Assembly (NCBI GenBank): GCA_035443885.1
Contig: DAOMNO010000005.1
Span: 1-64,000, forward strand
Length of the DNA: 64,000 nt
Direction: 5' to 3'
From: DAOMNO01 sp035443885
Lineage (GTDB): Bacteria > Planctomycetota > Phycisphaerae > Phycisphaerales > SM1A02
Shown here: positions 50,601 to 59,200 of the stretch, piece after piece
Layout: every line of letters begins with the position of its first letter
Numbering within the stretch: position 1 is the stretch's first letter
Position numbers and translations under genes: made by a program
Notes under the pieces: model-generated
Database searches by the model: none
What the model was told of the DNA's origin: nothing
What the model saw: the letters and a program-made list of their open reading frames with translations, nothing else

Positions 50601-53600
50601 TTATTTGGACGTGTGGACGTTGGAGCGTTTCACCGAATCAAACCGCGCACGGAGCTGCGCGAGCCAGTCGCGCGGCGGCGCAGCGTACGGGCGGAACTTC
50701 TCCATCTGGCCATCTTCCTCGCACAGATACAGTGCGCGATGGAAGCCGAGCTTGGAGGCCTGTGGCGTGTCGATCAGCGCGGTCGAATCCGATGCGCTCA
50801 TCTGGAAGAGTACGCGATGCTCGAAGTGGCGCAGCGCCTGGCGATCGAACATCCGACTGACCGTGTTCATGGAGTCGCACCAGATGAGCGCGTGTATGCC
50901 GTGCGGCGGGCCGTCGCGCAGAATGGCCGCGAGCTGCGCGCCAGGCGAGGGTGGCTTGCTACTGTCCATCGAGAAGCCGAAGTCCTCTTCGTTGCGGAGG
51001 TTACGGAAACGCTGCGCGCCGTACAGGAACATATAAATGGGCGGCGCTTCGCGCGGGTCGGTCAGGTCGGCGTCCTGTCGCCGTTCGAGTTCCGCAGCGA
51101 TCTCCGCCACGGCGTCCGGCGCTTCGCGCGGCCTGATGAGGCGCACGTCCTGCGGCACGGACTCGGCCAGAGCAGTGAGGTACTCGCCTTGATGGGCCTC
51201 GGCCGGGCTGCCATCGAAGAACCAGAACTGCGCGCCACCTGCTGCGCCGTTCGAGCGTGAGGGAACATGCTGCAGGCTCAGGCTGATGAGTGAGACGGCG
51301 AGCATGGCGAGGGCTGCGTCATCCCGCTGGCCCACGATGAGCAGGTTCCCACCGCTGAGGCGACGGAACGGCACGGCAGTGGGGTCTTTGATGGCGATGG
51401 CTTCACCCAGCCACGCGGTGGGCGGCTCGCCGAGCCGGGGCGATTCGATGAAATCCGCCAGCAGGTGATTGCGGGAGGCATCCGCAGGGATGTTGCCCTC
51501 GAAGACGATGGGCGGCGGCAGCGCGCGGGATTGATCGCTGAGCGCACGCTCCGCCAGTGATTCAACGCGCTTGAGTTGCACTTCGCGGCGTTCATCCGGC
51601 AGCCAGACGACCTGGAACGGGCTGTTGCCTTCCAGCGTGCCGCTGGCGTCGTTGTAGATCGCCTCGCCGGGGCGAGAGAGCAGACGTGCTGCAGCGTTAT
51701 CGTCGCTGAGGATGAGGTACGAATCTGCCTCGCTGCATTGCAGCGCGATGCGCACACCCATCTGGCCGAGTGTGCTGCGAGCGAGTGAGTACGCGCCGCC
51801 CAGTGTCTGCGAGCCGAGCAGCACGTGCATGCCGAACGCGCGGCCCTGCCTGACGATGCGGTCGAGCAGAAGTGAGGCATCCTGTGCGATCTTGTCATCT
51901 TCGGTGAAGAGTTCCTGAAACTCGTCGATGATGAGCAGCGTGCGGGGCATGCGCTCGCCGGGTGAGGCCTTGCGAAAGCCTGCCAGGTCCTGCACGCCGA
52001 CCTGTCGATAGCGTTCGCCGCGCCTTTGCAGTTCCTGATCGAGCCGTTGCAGCACGCTGATGCCGAACTCGCGATCGCTTTCCACCGCGACGGCGCGAAC
52101 GTGCGGCAGGCGATGCGAAGCGTACGTTTTGAACTCGACGCCCTTCTTGAAGTCCACGAGGTACATCTCGACTTCGTCCGGGCTGTACCAGAGCGCGAGG
52201 TTGGTGATGAGCGCGTGCAGCAGTGTGGATTTGCCTGAGCCGGTTTTGCCGGCAACGAGCGCGTGCTGTGCGGTGCCCCGGCCGAGCGTCATGTACTGCA
52301 GCTTCGTCGCGCCGGTTCGCCCGAGCGCGATACGCAAATCGGTTTCGGTCGAAAGCGACCACAGGTCTTTGTCTGCCGGCGCGATGACATCGAACGGCAC
52401 TTCGACCCGTGTGGAGTCCAGCGCTTCCCTGCCGACGATGTGCAACACGCGCGTTGTGAACTCCTCGCTCGGCGGCGGGTCGGGTGTGAACGAAAACCGT
52501 TCGTAATCCGCATCCGCCAGCACGAACCGAGGCGATGGACGCGAGGCGCCGCCGGACTCGTTGTCCTTTGATGTTTCGCTACTTTGACGCTTCGGCGTCT
52601 CCCACCTCAGGCACACACTGTTGCGGCGAACGTCGGCTAGGTCGATGCCGGGCGGCATCTTCTGACGCGAGTCCGCGACGATGAGCGTGTGCACGCCGCA
52701 CCGCGCGCCGCTGTTGACGATGCTCGCCAGTCGCTTGGCGGCGGTTTCGCTGAAGTTCACCGGGAAATCTGCGATGACGAGAAAGCGATACGGCTCGGCG
52801 ATCTCGCCTGCCTGTTCGTTGTATTGATTGATCGTCTCAAACTCGTTGCGGAGATACTTCTGGATGACGTTCTCCATGTGCTCGGTGAGGTCGGTCAACC
52901 GCTGATCGATGTGTCGCGGCTCGGTCCAGATTTTGCCACCTACGAAAGCATCGTTGTAATCCGCCAGATGCATGAATCCTGCGAAGTTCTGGCCGAGGCC
53001 GACAGGATCGAGAATGGTGAAGCGCACCTTGCCGGGCGGCAGGCAGGTGAGCAGGCGCAGCATGACGACCTGCAAAAGCGAGACGGCTTCTTCAGAGTGT
53101 TCTGCCGCTTCGATGAGCAGCGAGCTGTGCCCTTCCGAGCCGGGGAAACTCAGTGTGGCAGGCAGATCGAACGCAGTGGGGAATGATTCGGGCAGTGCCA
53201 GTCGCGGGTCGTTCGGCAGGCCGCCTTCGAGCGAAGCCAGATCAACGCGAAATGAGCCGAAACGCACGGCGGGCGGGAAGGTGGAAGGGGGCGTCCAGCC
53301 GTTCCATCGTTCATCCGTCCATGCGGGGAACATGCGATGATCGTCGCGGGCGATGGCTTCGCGAAGTGAAGCGGCACGGGCAACGCCTTCGTTCCATTGT
53401 GTTTCGAGTTCGCGCCATTCACGTTCGTAGGTTTCGCGCAGTTCCGCGCGTCTGGCGGCGATGCGGTCGCGAGCTTCGCTCCACTGCTGCGCGTGCTCCT
53501 GCCGGGCGCGCGTGGTGGTTTCGTCGTAGTGTCGCTGGGCTTCGGCAAGGTCTGCCTCGCGTCGTTCCGCGGCTTCGCGCAGCAGGCGAGGGTACTTTTC

Positions 53601-54608
53601 GTCCACGACCTCGAGTTTCGCGGTCAGCCGCCGGCGTATTTCTTCAATGACGGGTTCGTAGCGTTTTCTGGCGGCGGCGATTTCGTTATCGCGAGTTTGT
53701 GCCAACTCGCTGATGCGCGCATCGCGGTCGCGCTCGGCCTTGGCGATGCACTGCTCGTGCACGGCAAGGGCATCGCGGTGCGCCAGTTGCACCGAAGCCC
53801 AGTGGCGCTTCGTACTGGAGCGAGCGATGAGGTTGAGGATGCCGAGCAGGATTGCTGCGCCGACGACAGCGGCGCCGGCGGCGATGCCCGCGGTGCGCGG
53901 GCCGTCAACCATCCAGCCGCCACCCGCGGCGAGGGCGACAATCAGCGCACCGAGCGCGAACGGGCGAACGCCCTTGAACAGGGCGGGCAATCGCATGGAC
54001 GCGATGGCTTCAGCGTGTTCCCGCAGGCGGGCCATAGCGCTTTCGATCGCAACATCGGGGTCATCTGAAGTCGGCTGCGAGTCGGCATGTGCGGGTGATT
54101 GATCGAAGTTCACGCGCACGCGCGACTGCTGAAGAAGCGTGCGAGTCTTGTCCAGCGTCTCGCTCGCTTCTTCGCGGAGCAGCTCCAGCACCTTGCAGCG
54201 TTGATCGAACTGCTCGCGAGGTTGATCGCGATGCGCTTCGTACACGGTGTCTGTCAGCCAGAGCGATTCTTCGAGTTTGGCAGCGGCTTTCTTTTCATTC
54301 TCCGCAGCCATGTCTTCGATGGCGTTGCGATCGTCCGTGTATGTGCGGCGAGTCGCACCATCGACAGCCTGGAAGTGTTCCGTAACGCGGCGAACGGTTT
54401 CCTGTGCGAGTGTTTCCGCTTCGCGCAGCTGTGCTTTCAACCGCTCATCCAGCTTGCGGCAGGTGCGAGCGAGTTCATCCGCAGCGGCGGCATCCGCGGC
54501 GGCAAACGCTGCGGGCAGGCGCGCTTCACGCTCCGCACGATCCGCCACGAGCGCGAGCAGATCGCGAACCATATTCCGTTGGCCGCTCGTCAGAAGATCG
54601 TTATGCAT
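50601..54608 (-). CDS. FtsK/SpoIIIE-type ATPase, type VII secretion-like
   Basis: A membrane ATPase of 1335 aa. The N-terminal half is coiled coil with two adjacent membrane helices (about 217-236 and 240-260). Then follow three FtsK-like domains: the first is degenerate (about 470-720), the second canonical with AGKTGSGKST (about 784-793), LLIIDEFQE as Walker B and GSQTLGG, the third degenerate (LSGGNLLIVGQRDDA). This order resembles EccC/EssC, the motor of type VII secretion, although there the first domain is usually active. It is the last gene after WXG100-type, coiled-coil and small helical genes. The last residues (NVHTSK) are encoded by an intergenic-type repeat. Confidence 0.85.
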   Translation of the reverse strand: MHNDLLTSGQRNMVRDLLALVADRAEREARLPAAFAAADAAAADELARTCRKLDERLKAQLREAETLAQETVRRVTEHFQAVDGATRRTYTDDRNAIEDMAAENEKKAAAKLEESLWLTDTVYEAHRDQPREQFDQRCKVLELLREEASETLDKTRTLLQQSRVRVNFDQSPAHADSQPTSDDPDVAIESAMARLREHAEAIASMRLPALFKGVRPFALGALIVALAAGGGWMVDGPRTAGIAAGAAVVGAAILLGILNLIARSSTKRHWASVQLAHRDALAVHEQCIAKAERDRDARISELAQTRDNEIAAARKRYEPVIEEIRRRLTAKLEVVDEKYPRLLREAAERREADLAEAQRHYDETTTRARQEHAQQWSEARDRIAARRAELRETYEREWRELETQWNEGVARAASLREAIARDDHRMFPAWTDERWNGWTPPSTFPPAVRFGSFRVDLASLEGGLPNDPRLALPESFPTAFDLPATLSFPGSEGHSSLLIEAAEHSEEAVSLLQVVMLRLLTCLPPGKVRFTILDPVGLGQNFAGFMHLADYNDAFVGGKIWTEPRHIDQRLTDLTEHMENVIQKYLRNEFETINQYNEQAGEIAEPYRFLVIADFPVNFSETAAKRLASIVNSGARCGVHTLIVADSRQKMPPGIDLADVRRNSVCLRWETPKRQSSETSKDNESGGASRPSPRFVLADADYERFSFTPDPPPSEEFTTRVLHIVGREALDSTRVEVPFDVIAPADKDLWSLSTETDLRIALGRTGATKLQYMTLGRGTAQHALVAGKTGSGKSTLLHALITNLALWYSPDEVEMYLVDFKKGVEFKTYASHRLPHVRAVAVESDREFGISVLQRLDQELQRRGERYRQVGVQDLAGFRKASPGERMPRTLLIIDEFQELFTEDDKIAQDASLLLDRIVRQGRAFGMHVLLGSQTLGGAYSLARSTLGQMGVRIALQCSEADSYLILSDDNAAARLLSRPGEAIYNDASGTLEGNSPFQVVWLPDERREVQLKRVESLAERALSDQSRALPPPIVFEGNIPADASRNHLLADFIESPRLGEPPTAWLGEAIAIKDPTAVPFRRLSGGNLLIVGQRDDAALAMLAVSLISLSLQHVPSRSNGAAGGAQFWFFDGSPAEAHQGEYLTALAESVPQDVRLIRPREAPDAVAEIAAELERRQDADLTDPREAPPIYMFLYGAQRFRNLRNEEDFGFSMDSSKPPSPGAQLAAILRDGPPHGIHALIWCDSMNTVSRMFDRQALRHFEHRVLFQMSASDSTALIDTPQASKLGFHRALYLCEEDGQMEKFRPYAAPPRDWLAQLRARFDSVKRSNVHTSK
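50605..50630. repeat. Short ttggacgt-type repeat overlapping the ATPase gene end
   Basis: ttggacgtgtggacgttgg belongs to the same degenerate family found at 32861, 54611-54650, 54741 and 59022-59050. Here it supplies the last codons of the FtsK-like gene. Confidence 0.5.
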
Positions 54609-54610
54609 AG

Positions 54611-54650
54611 GTGGAAAACGTCGGAACGTCCGAACGTCAGAATGTCCAAA
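54611..54650. repeat. Intergenic aacgtc/gaacgtc repeats
   Basis: aacgtcggaacgtccgaacgtcagaatgtcc contains four near-copies of a gaacgtc-type unit between the ATPase gene and the upstream small gene. A related ttggacgtgcagcgtttcagcg lies at 54740-54761. Confidence 0.55.
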
Positions 54651-54762
54651 GGGGAGATCGTTCGTGGGCGATGCACGGGTTCAGCATCATTGAATCGTCT
54701 GCGGCGATTTATCATACCGTTCGCAACATCGATCGCTCGTTGGACGTGCAGCGTTTCAGCGA

Positions 54763-54975
54763 TTAACTGCATTCGCGGACCGCCGTGGCCAGCATCTGGC
54801 TCATCTGCTCCATCGCGGTGATGGCCAGACGCACCTTCGGCTCCAGCGGTTCGATGTAATTCTCGTCGATTTCCCTGCTGACCGGATCATCCCACGTCTC
54901 GCGCGCTCGCTCCCAGCGCAGGTTCAATTCCTTCATCGCACCCATCAGATTCGCGCGGCTGGAATGCAGGCTCAT
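54763..54975 (-). CDS. Small helical protein of the type VII-like locus
   Basis: A protein of 70 aa (MSLHSSRANLMGAMKELNLR...) predicted as two helices with WERARETWDDPVSREIDENYIEPLEP between them and an alpha-helical, Met-rich end with a terminal Cys-Ser. Length, the central tryptophans and the two-helix pattern are like WXG100-type substrates but without a clear WxG. Position between the coiled-coil gene and the ATPase gene suggests a secreted or chaperone component. Start taken as ATG 54975; GTG at 55008 is an alternative. Confidence 0.6.
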   Translation of the reverse strand: MSLHSSRANLMGAMKELNLRWERARETWDDPVSREIDENYIEPLEPKVRLAITAMEQMSQMLATAVRECS

Positions 54976-55053
54976 AACAGGGTTCCGATCGTTGTTCGCG
55001 GCGAACACGCCGACTGTTGCAGATGTTCACGCTGTTTCATCTGAGAAAGCACA

Positions 55054-55665
55054 TTATGGTTGTTGTGTGCGTGCGGGGTCGTCGTTGTCCTCAGGTTCAT
55101 CGGCACGCATCGGCTCTGCGGTGTCGTCCGGCGAACGTGAGGCGGATGTGCCGAGTGAGCCGCCAGCGTCCCGCCCTGTGGCGGGTGCGGTGGGCTTGAT
55201 GCGCATGTAGGCGTCCAGACTGTCGAGCAGACGGTCGATCTGCGCCATAGCGCGCGGCAGGTCTGCGTCGAGTGTGCGATCAAGCTGCTGCAACTGGCCG
55301 CGAAAGAGCATCGCTTCCCGCTCCATTGCGCGGCTCCAATGGCGGATGCGCTGAATCTTGTGCTCCGCTTCTTCCAGCCGTTTGACCGCAGCGTCGAGGG
55401 CTTTTTTTTCGATGATCGGCCTTCGATCGCCTGACTGCATTTGCGCGCGGGCGAGATCGACTTTCGCCTGCGCGACCTTGTTTGTCCATGTGCGCACTTC
55501 GCGCTGCCAGTGGCTCAGTTGTTCGGTCTGCAATCGCGACATCGTTCGCTGCACGTCGCCTTTGGCTTCCATAAGCGCGAGGCGCGCTTTATCCACAAAG
55601 TCCGCGAGCGCAGCTTTGAACTGCCGAATTGCGTCGATCGAAGAAACTTTCGCTGCGGGTCGCAT
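55054..55665 (-). CDS. Coiled-coil protein of the type VII-like locus
   Basis: A protein of about 203 aa, almost wholly helical and charged (IDAIRQFKAALADFVDKARLAL, VRTWTNKVAQAKVDLARAQMQ, AVKRLEEAEHKIQRIRHW), ending in a low-complexity Pro/Asp/Glu tail. Length and pattern resemble helper or LXG-like helical proteins near WXG100 genes. Which of two ATGs is used is unclear (55719 or 55665); 55665 is used because sequence after it looks conserved. Role inferred from position only. Confidence 0.6.
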   Translation of the reverse strand: MRPAAKVSSIDAIRQFKAALADFVDKARLALMEAKGDVQRTMSRLQTEQLSHWQREVRTWTNKVAQAKVDLARAQMQSGDRRPIIEKKALDAAVKRLEEAEHKIQRIRHWSRAMEREAMLFRGQLQQLDRTLDADLPRAMAQIDRLLDSLDAYMRIKPTAPATGRDAGGSLGTSASRSPDDTAEPMRADEPEDNDDPARTQQP

Positions 55666-55743
55666 GTGGTTGTGGCGGTGCGAGAATCGAATACGGTGCG
55701 AAACGCGAAGCAGCCGCATGGCGGCGGTCGCGTCATCGCGCGT

Positions 55744-56016
55744 TTATCGCTGTTGCAGATAGTTTTCGATGTGCTCGGCTTTGCGAAGCAGGAACGGAAT
55801 GTGCAGGCTGGATGCTTCAACGAATCGCGAAAGCACCTTCATGGTCTGCACGAACTCTTCCGTGAACTTGGTCTGCTCCTGATCGCGCCATGTCTGGCCG
55901 AGCGTCTGCAGACGACCCTGCAGCATCGACATCTGGCTGCCGAGCTGTTCGTTGAAGCGTTTGAGGTCCTGGGCGAACCGCCTCAGTTCTTCGGGATCGA
56001 CGATGGCCTTGCCCAT
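55744..56016 (-). CDS. WXG100-like protein
   Basis: A protein of 90 aa with the ESAT-6/WXG100 length and two-helix hairpin layout: helix 1 PEELRRFAQDLKRFNEQLGSQM, turn at QTWRDQEQ (WxG replaced by WRD), helix 2 KFTEEFVQTMKVLSRFVEASS. Canonical proteins have Trp-x-Gly at the turn. Such proteins are small secreted dimers exported by FtsK-type ATPases; the ATPase gene lies downstream on the same strand. The start at 56016 has AGGAG 6 nt upstream. Confidence 0.78.
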   Translation of the reverse strand: MGKAIVDPEELRRFAQDLKRFNEQLGSQMSMLQGRLQTLGQTWRDQEQTKFTEEFVQTMKVLSRFVEASSLHIPFLLRKAEHIENYLQQR

Positions 56017-56145
56017 AGATGACTCCTGATTGAGAATCGTTCCAGAGAAGCCTACACGAGGGGTACGGGGCAGACCAGCCGCCATGTTGCATGGTTTTGG
56101 CGTTTCCGGGTGAAGTCATGGCTTTGGCGGGCCGATGCTTCCGAT

Positions 56146-56496
56146 ATGTCCATGCCCAGCGATAATCAGGATCGATCGCCGGACCCGCAGGGGCCGCTGC
56201 TCAGTGAGTTTGCAGGCGATGCAGACATGGCGGAGCTGATCGACTATTTCATCAGTGAGCTGCAGGAGCGCGTGGATTCGCTCGCGGAAGCGTGGCGGGA
56301 GCACGATGTCAGGCGCCTGCGAACGCTGGCGCATCAGCTCAAAGGGGCGGCGGGCGGATACGGTTTTCCGATCATCACCGAGCGAGCGGCGGAACTGGAA
56401 TCAGCTCTGCAATGTGACGGCATGGAGCCGGAATCACTGTGCGCCAAACTCGAATCACTCTTGAATGTGTGTCGGCGAGCGACGCAGGGCCAGTGA
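56146..56496 (+). CDS. Histidine phosphotransfer (HPt) domain protein
   Basis: A protein of about 116 aa with the HPt signature LAHQLKGAAGGYGF, whose His (in AHQLKG) carries the phosphoryl group, inside a four-helix layout. It relays phosphate between a histidine kinase and a response regulator. Its stop overlaps an in-frame ATG of the next gene as TGATG, so it probably works with the GGDEF regulator directly downstream. The start is uncertain between GTG 56110 and ATG 56146. Confidence 0.85.
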   Translation: MSMPSDNQDRSPDPQGPLLSEFAGDADMAELIDYFISELQERVDSLAEAWREHDVRRLRTLAHQLKGAAGGYGFPIITERAAELESALQCDGMEPESLCAKLESLLNVCRRATQGQ

Positions 56497-56546
56497 TGGC
56501 ATGTGGGGGCGTTGACGCCTTCGGAACTTTTGGGCGGCGTGATGGT

Positions 56547-57479
56547 ATGAAGGCACAGGAACACGGCATTCCCCGCTTGCTGGCGATTGATGATTCAGCA
56601 CTCATCATTCGTCTGCTGCGCACGCGATTGAAGCATGAACGCATCGACATTGCTTCTGCTCGCAATGGAAGTGAAGGGCTTGCCGAAGCTCGGCGCATCC
56701 TGCCGGATGTCATCCTGCTCGATCTTGACCTGCCCGATATGGACGGCTTCGACGTGCTGCGCGAGCTGAAGGCAGATTCGCGAACGCACGATATTCCCGT
56801 CATCATCGTTTCCGGCTCCACATCCACGCCGAGCAAGGTGAAAGGGCTGGAGATGGGCGCGGTGGACTTCGTCACGAAGCCGTTCGATCTGGCGGAGCTG
56901 AAGGCGCGCGTTCGCTCCGCGGTGCGTATTCAGCAGCTCATTCGCATGCTCGCGCAGCGGGCGCAGCTTGACGGCCTGACCGGACTGTGGAACCGAACGT
57001 ACTTTGATGATCGGCTTGCAGACGCGATCGCGGATGCGCAGCGGCACGGTACAGAAGTCTCGCTCATCATGTGCGACCTCGACCGATTCAAGAGTCTGAA
57101 CGACGAGCACGGCCACCCGTTCGGCGATCATGTGCTGGAAGTCTTCGCGCAATTGCTTGCAAGCGGCCGCGTGGGCGATATCCCATGCCGTTACGGCGGC
57201 GAGGAGTTCGGCATCATCCTGCCGCACACCAATGCAGAGGAGGCGTTGAAGGTTGCGGAGCGCATCCGCACGGCGCTTCGCGAGCAGACGTGGGAAGGCC
57301 ACCACAAACTGACGGTTACCGCATCACTGGGCGTATCGGATATCGCGAGCGCGGGCGAAGCCACACCGAAGGCGATGATCGAAGCGGCGGATCAGGCACT
57401 GTACGTCGCGAAGGAAGCGGGCCGCGATCGCGTCGCCGTCGCGCCGCGTCGCAGCCCGCAGATGAAACTCTCAGCGTGA
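56547..57479 (+). CDS. Response regulator with GGDEF domain (diguanylate cyclase)
   Basis: A protein of about 310 aa: receiver domain (IPRLLAIDDSALIIRLL, phospho-Asp in VILLDLDLPDMDGFD, Lys in VDFVTKPF) then a GGDEF domain with intact active site RYGGEEFG and an inhibitory RxxD site (RVGD) five residues before it, so it should make cyclic di-GMP and be feedback-inhibited. Architecture matches PleD/WspR-like enzymes. Upstream in-frame ATG at 56496 overlaps the HPt stop; ATG 56547 is used here because it gives the usual short lead before the receiver. Works with the HPt protein (inference). Confidence 0.9.
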   Translation: MKAQEHGIPRLLAIDDSALIIRLLRTRLKHERIDIASARNGSEGLAEARRILPDVILLDLDLPDMDGFDVLRELKADSRTHDIPVIIVSGSTSTPSKVKGLEMGAVDFVTKPFDLAELKARVRSAVRIQQLIRMLAQRAQLDGLTGLWNRTYFDDRLADAIADAQRHGTEVSLIMCDLDRFKSLNDEHGHPFGDHVLEVFAQLLASGRVGDIPCRYGGEEFGIILPHTNAEEALKVAERIRTALREQTWEGHHKLTVTASLGVSDIASAGEATPKAMIEAADQALYVAKEAGRDRVAVAPRRSPQMKLSA

Positions 57480-57505
57480 GCGTGGTTGATCGCGCGATGC
57501 GCGTC

Positions 57506-57937
57506 TTACCAACGGCAGCCGCGGTTGCCCCAGCGATTGTGCGATCGCTTGGCGCCGTGGCCCCAGCCGCCGGAGTGGCTGCTGCTCTTTTGGTAGTAGT
57601 GATGATGATGCACGACCGGCGCCGGCGCGCACACGGGCGGGGGCGGCGGGCATACCGGTGGCGGTGGCGCACACGAACCGCCATGCCGATAGGCGTAGTG
57701 GCTCGGCCGATACGTGTAATGCGACGAGCGATAGACGTATGGTGAGCTGTGGTAACTGTGCGAGCTTGAGCTGAAGATGCTCACGCTGATGGAGGTGCTG
57801 CTGCCGCTGCCCAGCACGAGGCCGCGATGTGGCGCGCGTGGTGAGCACGACGATGGATGCGATGCCGCTGCGACTGGTGCGAGCGCAGCAACAGCGATCG
57901 CTGCGACGGCAGCGAAGACGAACGAACGATGTGGCAT
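57506..57937 (-). CDS. Secreted Ser/His/Tyr/Pro-rich protein
   Basis: A protein of 143 aa with a signal peptide (SFVFAAVAAIAVAALAPVAAA), then a low-complexity mature part: Ser-rich (SISVSIFSSSSHSYHSS), Tyr/His-rich, Pro-rich (PPPPVCPPPPPVC) and a final HHHHYYQKSS/GGWGHG section. Four cysteines may form disulfides. Such sequences occur in surface or appendage proteins; the His cluster could bind metals. AGGAG precedes the start at 57937. Convergent with the GGDEF gene. Function unknown. Confidence 0.72.
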   Translation of the reverse strand: MPHRSFVFAAVAAIAVAALAPVAAASHPSSCSPRAPHRGLVLGSGSSTSISVSIFSSSSHSYHSSPYVYRSSHYTYRPSHYAYRHGGSCAPPPPVCPPPPPVCAPAPVVHHHHYYQKSSSHSGGWGHGAKRSHNRWGNRGCRW

Positions 57938-58016
57938 GGGATGTCTCCTGTGAGAAACGGGCGTACACAGGGGGACACGCGCGCGAAACCGCTTCTTCCC
58001 GCGAAGTTTCGTTTTT

Positions 58017-59021
58017 TCAATGCGCCCGCGTAACGACCTGATCCGCCAGTGTGGCCAGCAGGCTTGCTGCGGGGCCGGGCGGCAGGTGGACCAGCTCGCT
58101 TTTGGCGGATTCCACATAGTCCATCGCGGTGCGGCGGGTGGATTCCACCGAGCCGCTCTCCAGCAGGATGTCGCGCAATGCAGCGGCGTCGCGCTGCTCA
58201 ATCAGCCGCAACGCTTCGCCCCGCCCGGCCTGGGTCGCGCTGGCCATGTATCGCGTCAAAGGCAGCGTGAGCTTGCCTTTATCAAGGTCTTTGCCGAGCG
58301 ATTTGCCCACCACGCGGTCGTCGCCGATCAAGTCCAGCAGGTCGTCCTGAATCTGAAACGCGATGCCCAGTGCGTGGCCGAACCGTTTGAACACCAGCGG
58401 CAATTTCGCGTCGTTTGTGGAAATCGCCGCGCCGAGGCGGCAGCACTCGCCGATGAGCGAAGCGGTCTTACGGCTGACGATCTCAAAGTACGTCGCTTCG
58501 TCGATGCTGTAGTCGTCGCGATGATGAAGCTGCACGAGTTCACCTTCGCAGAGCGTGTTCGTTACTTCGCCCAGCGCGAGGTTGATCGCGGGGTCGCCCA
58601 GCGAAGAGCAGAGGTGGAAGGCGTTGGAGATGAGGTAGTCGCCCAGCATGACGGCGGTTTCGTTGCCCCACAGGTGGTTGACAGTCGCGCCGCGCCGGCG
58701 CACGTCTGCTTCGTCCAGCACGTCGTCGTGCACCAGCGTTGCCATGTGGATCATTTCCGTAACGGCGGCGACGACGCGATGCCGATCTGTCAGACGATCG
58801 CGCGTGCACGGTTCGCCCGCAGCGGCCAAGCCGGAGAGCAGCACGAGCGTGGGGCGCAGCATCTTGCCGCGATATTGTTCGATGTGCAGGCACAGGGCGT
58901 TGACGGCGGAAAGGTCGCTCGCCAACTGCCGCTCAAACACGTGCGACACTTCCGTCAACTGCTCGGCCAGCAGGCCCGCGACGGCGTGGTGCGATTCGTG
59001 AAGTTCAAGCAGGCTCTGCAT
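58017..59021 (-). CDS. Polyprenyl diphosphate synthase
   Basis: A trans-isoprenyl diphosphate synthase of 334 aa with both aspartate-rich motifs: LVHDDVLDEADVRRR (first, DDxxD-like) and FQIQDDLLDLIGDD (second), plus the early AKMLRPTL-type segment (GKMLRPTLVLLSG). Length and the RPTLVLLSG start suit long-chain products such as the octaprenyl or heptaprenyl tail of a quinone. Which chain length is made cannot be read here. The start at 59021 (MQSLLELHESHH) is taken from the family pattern; upstream there is an acgtc-type repeat. Confidence 0.88.
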   Translation of the reverse strand: MQSLLELHESHHAVAGLLAEQLTEVSHVFERQLASDLSAVNALCLHIEQYRGKMLRPTLVLLSGLAAAGEPCTRDRLTDRHRVVAAVTEMIHMATLVHDDVLDEADVRRRGATVNHLWGNETAVMLGDYLISNAFHLCSSLGDPAINLALGEVTNTLCEGELVQLHHRDDYSIDEATYFEIVSRKTASLIGECCRLGAAISTNDAKLPLVFKRFGHALGIAFQIQDDLLDLIGDDRVVGKSLGKDLDKGKLTLPLTRYMASATQAGRGEALRLIEQRDAAALRDILLESGSVESTRRTAMDYVESAKSELVHLPPGPAASLLATLADQVVTRAH

Positions 59022-59050
59022 GGAAACGTCCAGAGGTCGAAACGTCGAAG
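59022..59050. repeat. Intergenic aaacgtc-type repeats
   Basis: ggaaacgtccagaggtcgaaacgtcgaa contains two aaacgtc units and a third degenerate one, in the same family as 32861, 50605, 54611 and 54741. Confidence 0.5.
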
Positions 59051-59200
59051 GAAGAGCGTGCCAAGGCCCGACGCGCTCAATACGTGCATCGATGCACGCC
59101 ATGTGCCGGTGATTCTACAACGACCGCGCCCGATGTGGTCGTTTTCACGCGGTTCCGCACGTGGCCAACCGGCCCCCGGCATTTCGATGGTTCTCGCGTT

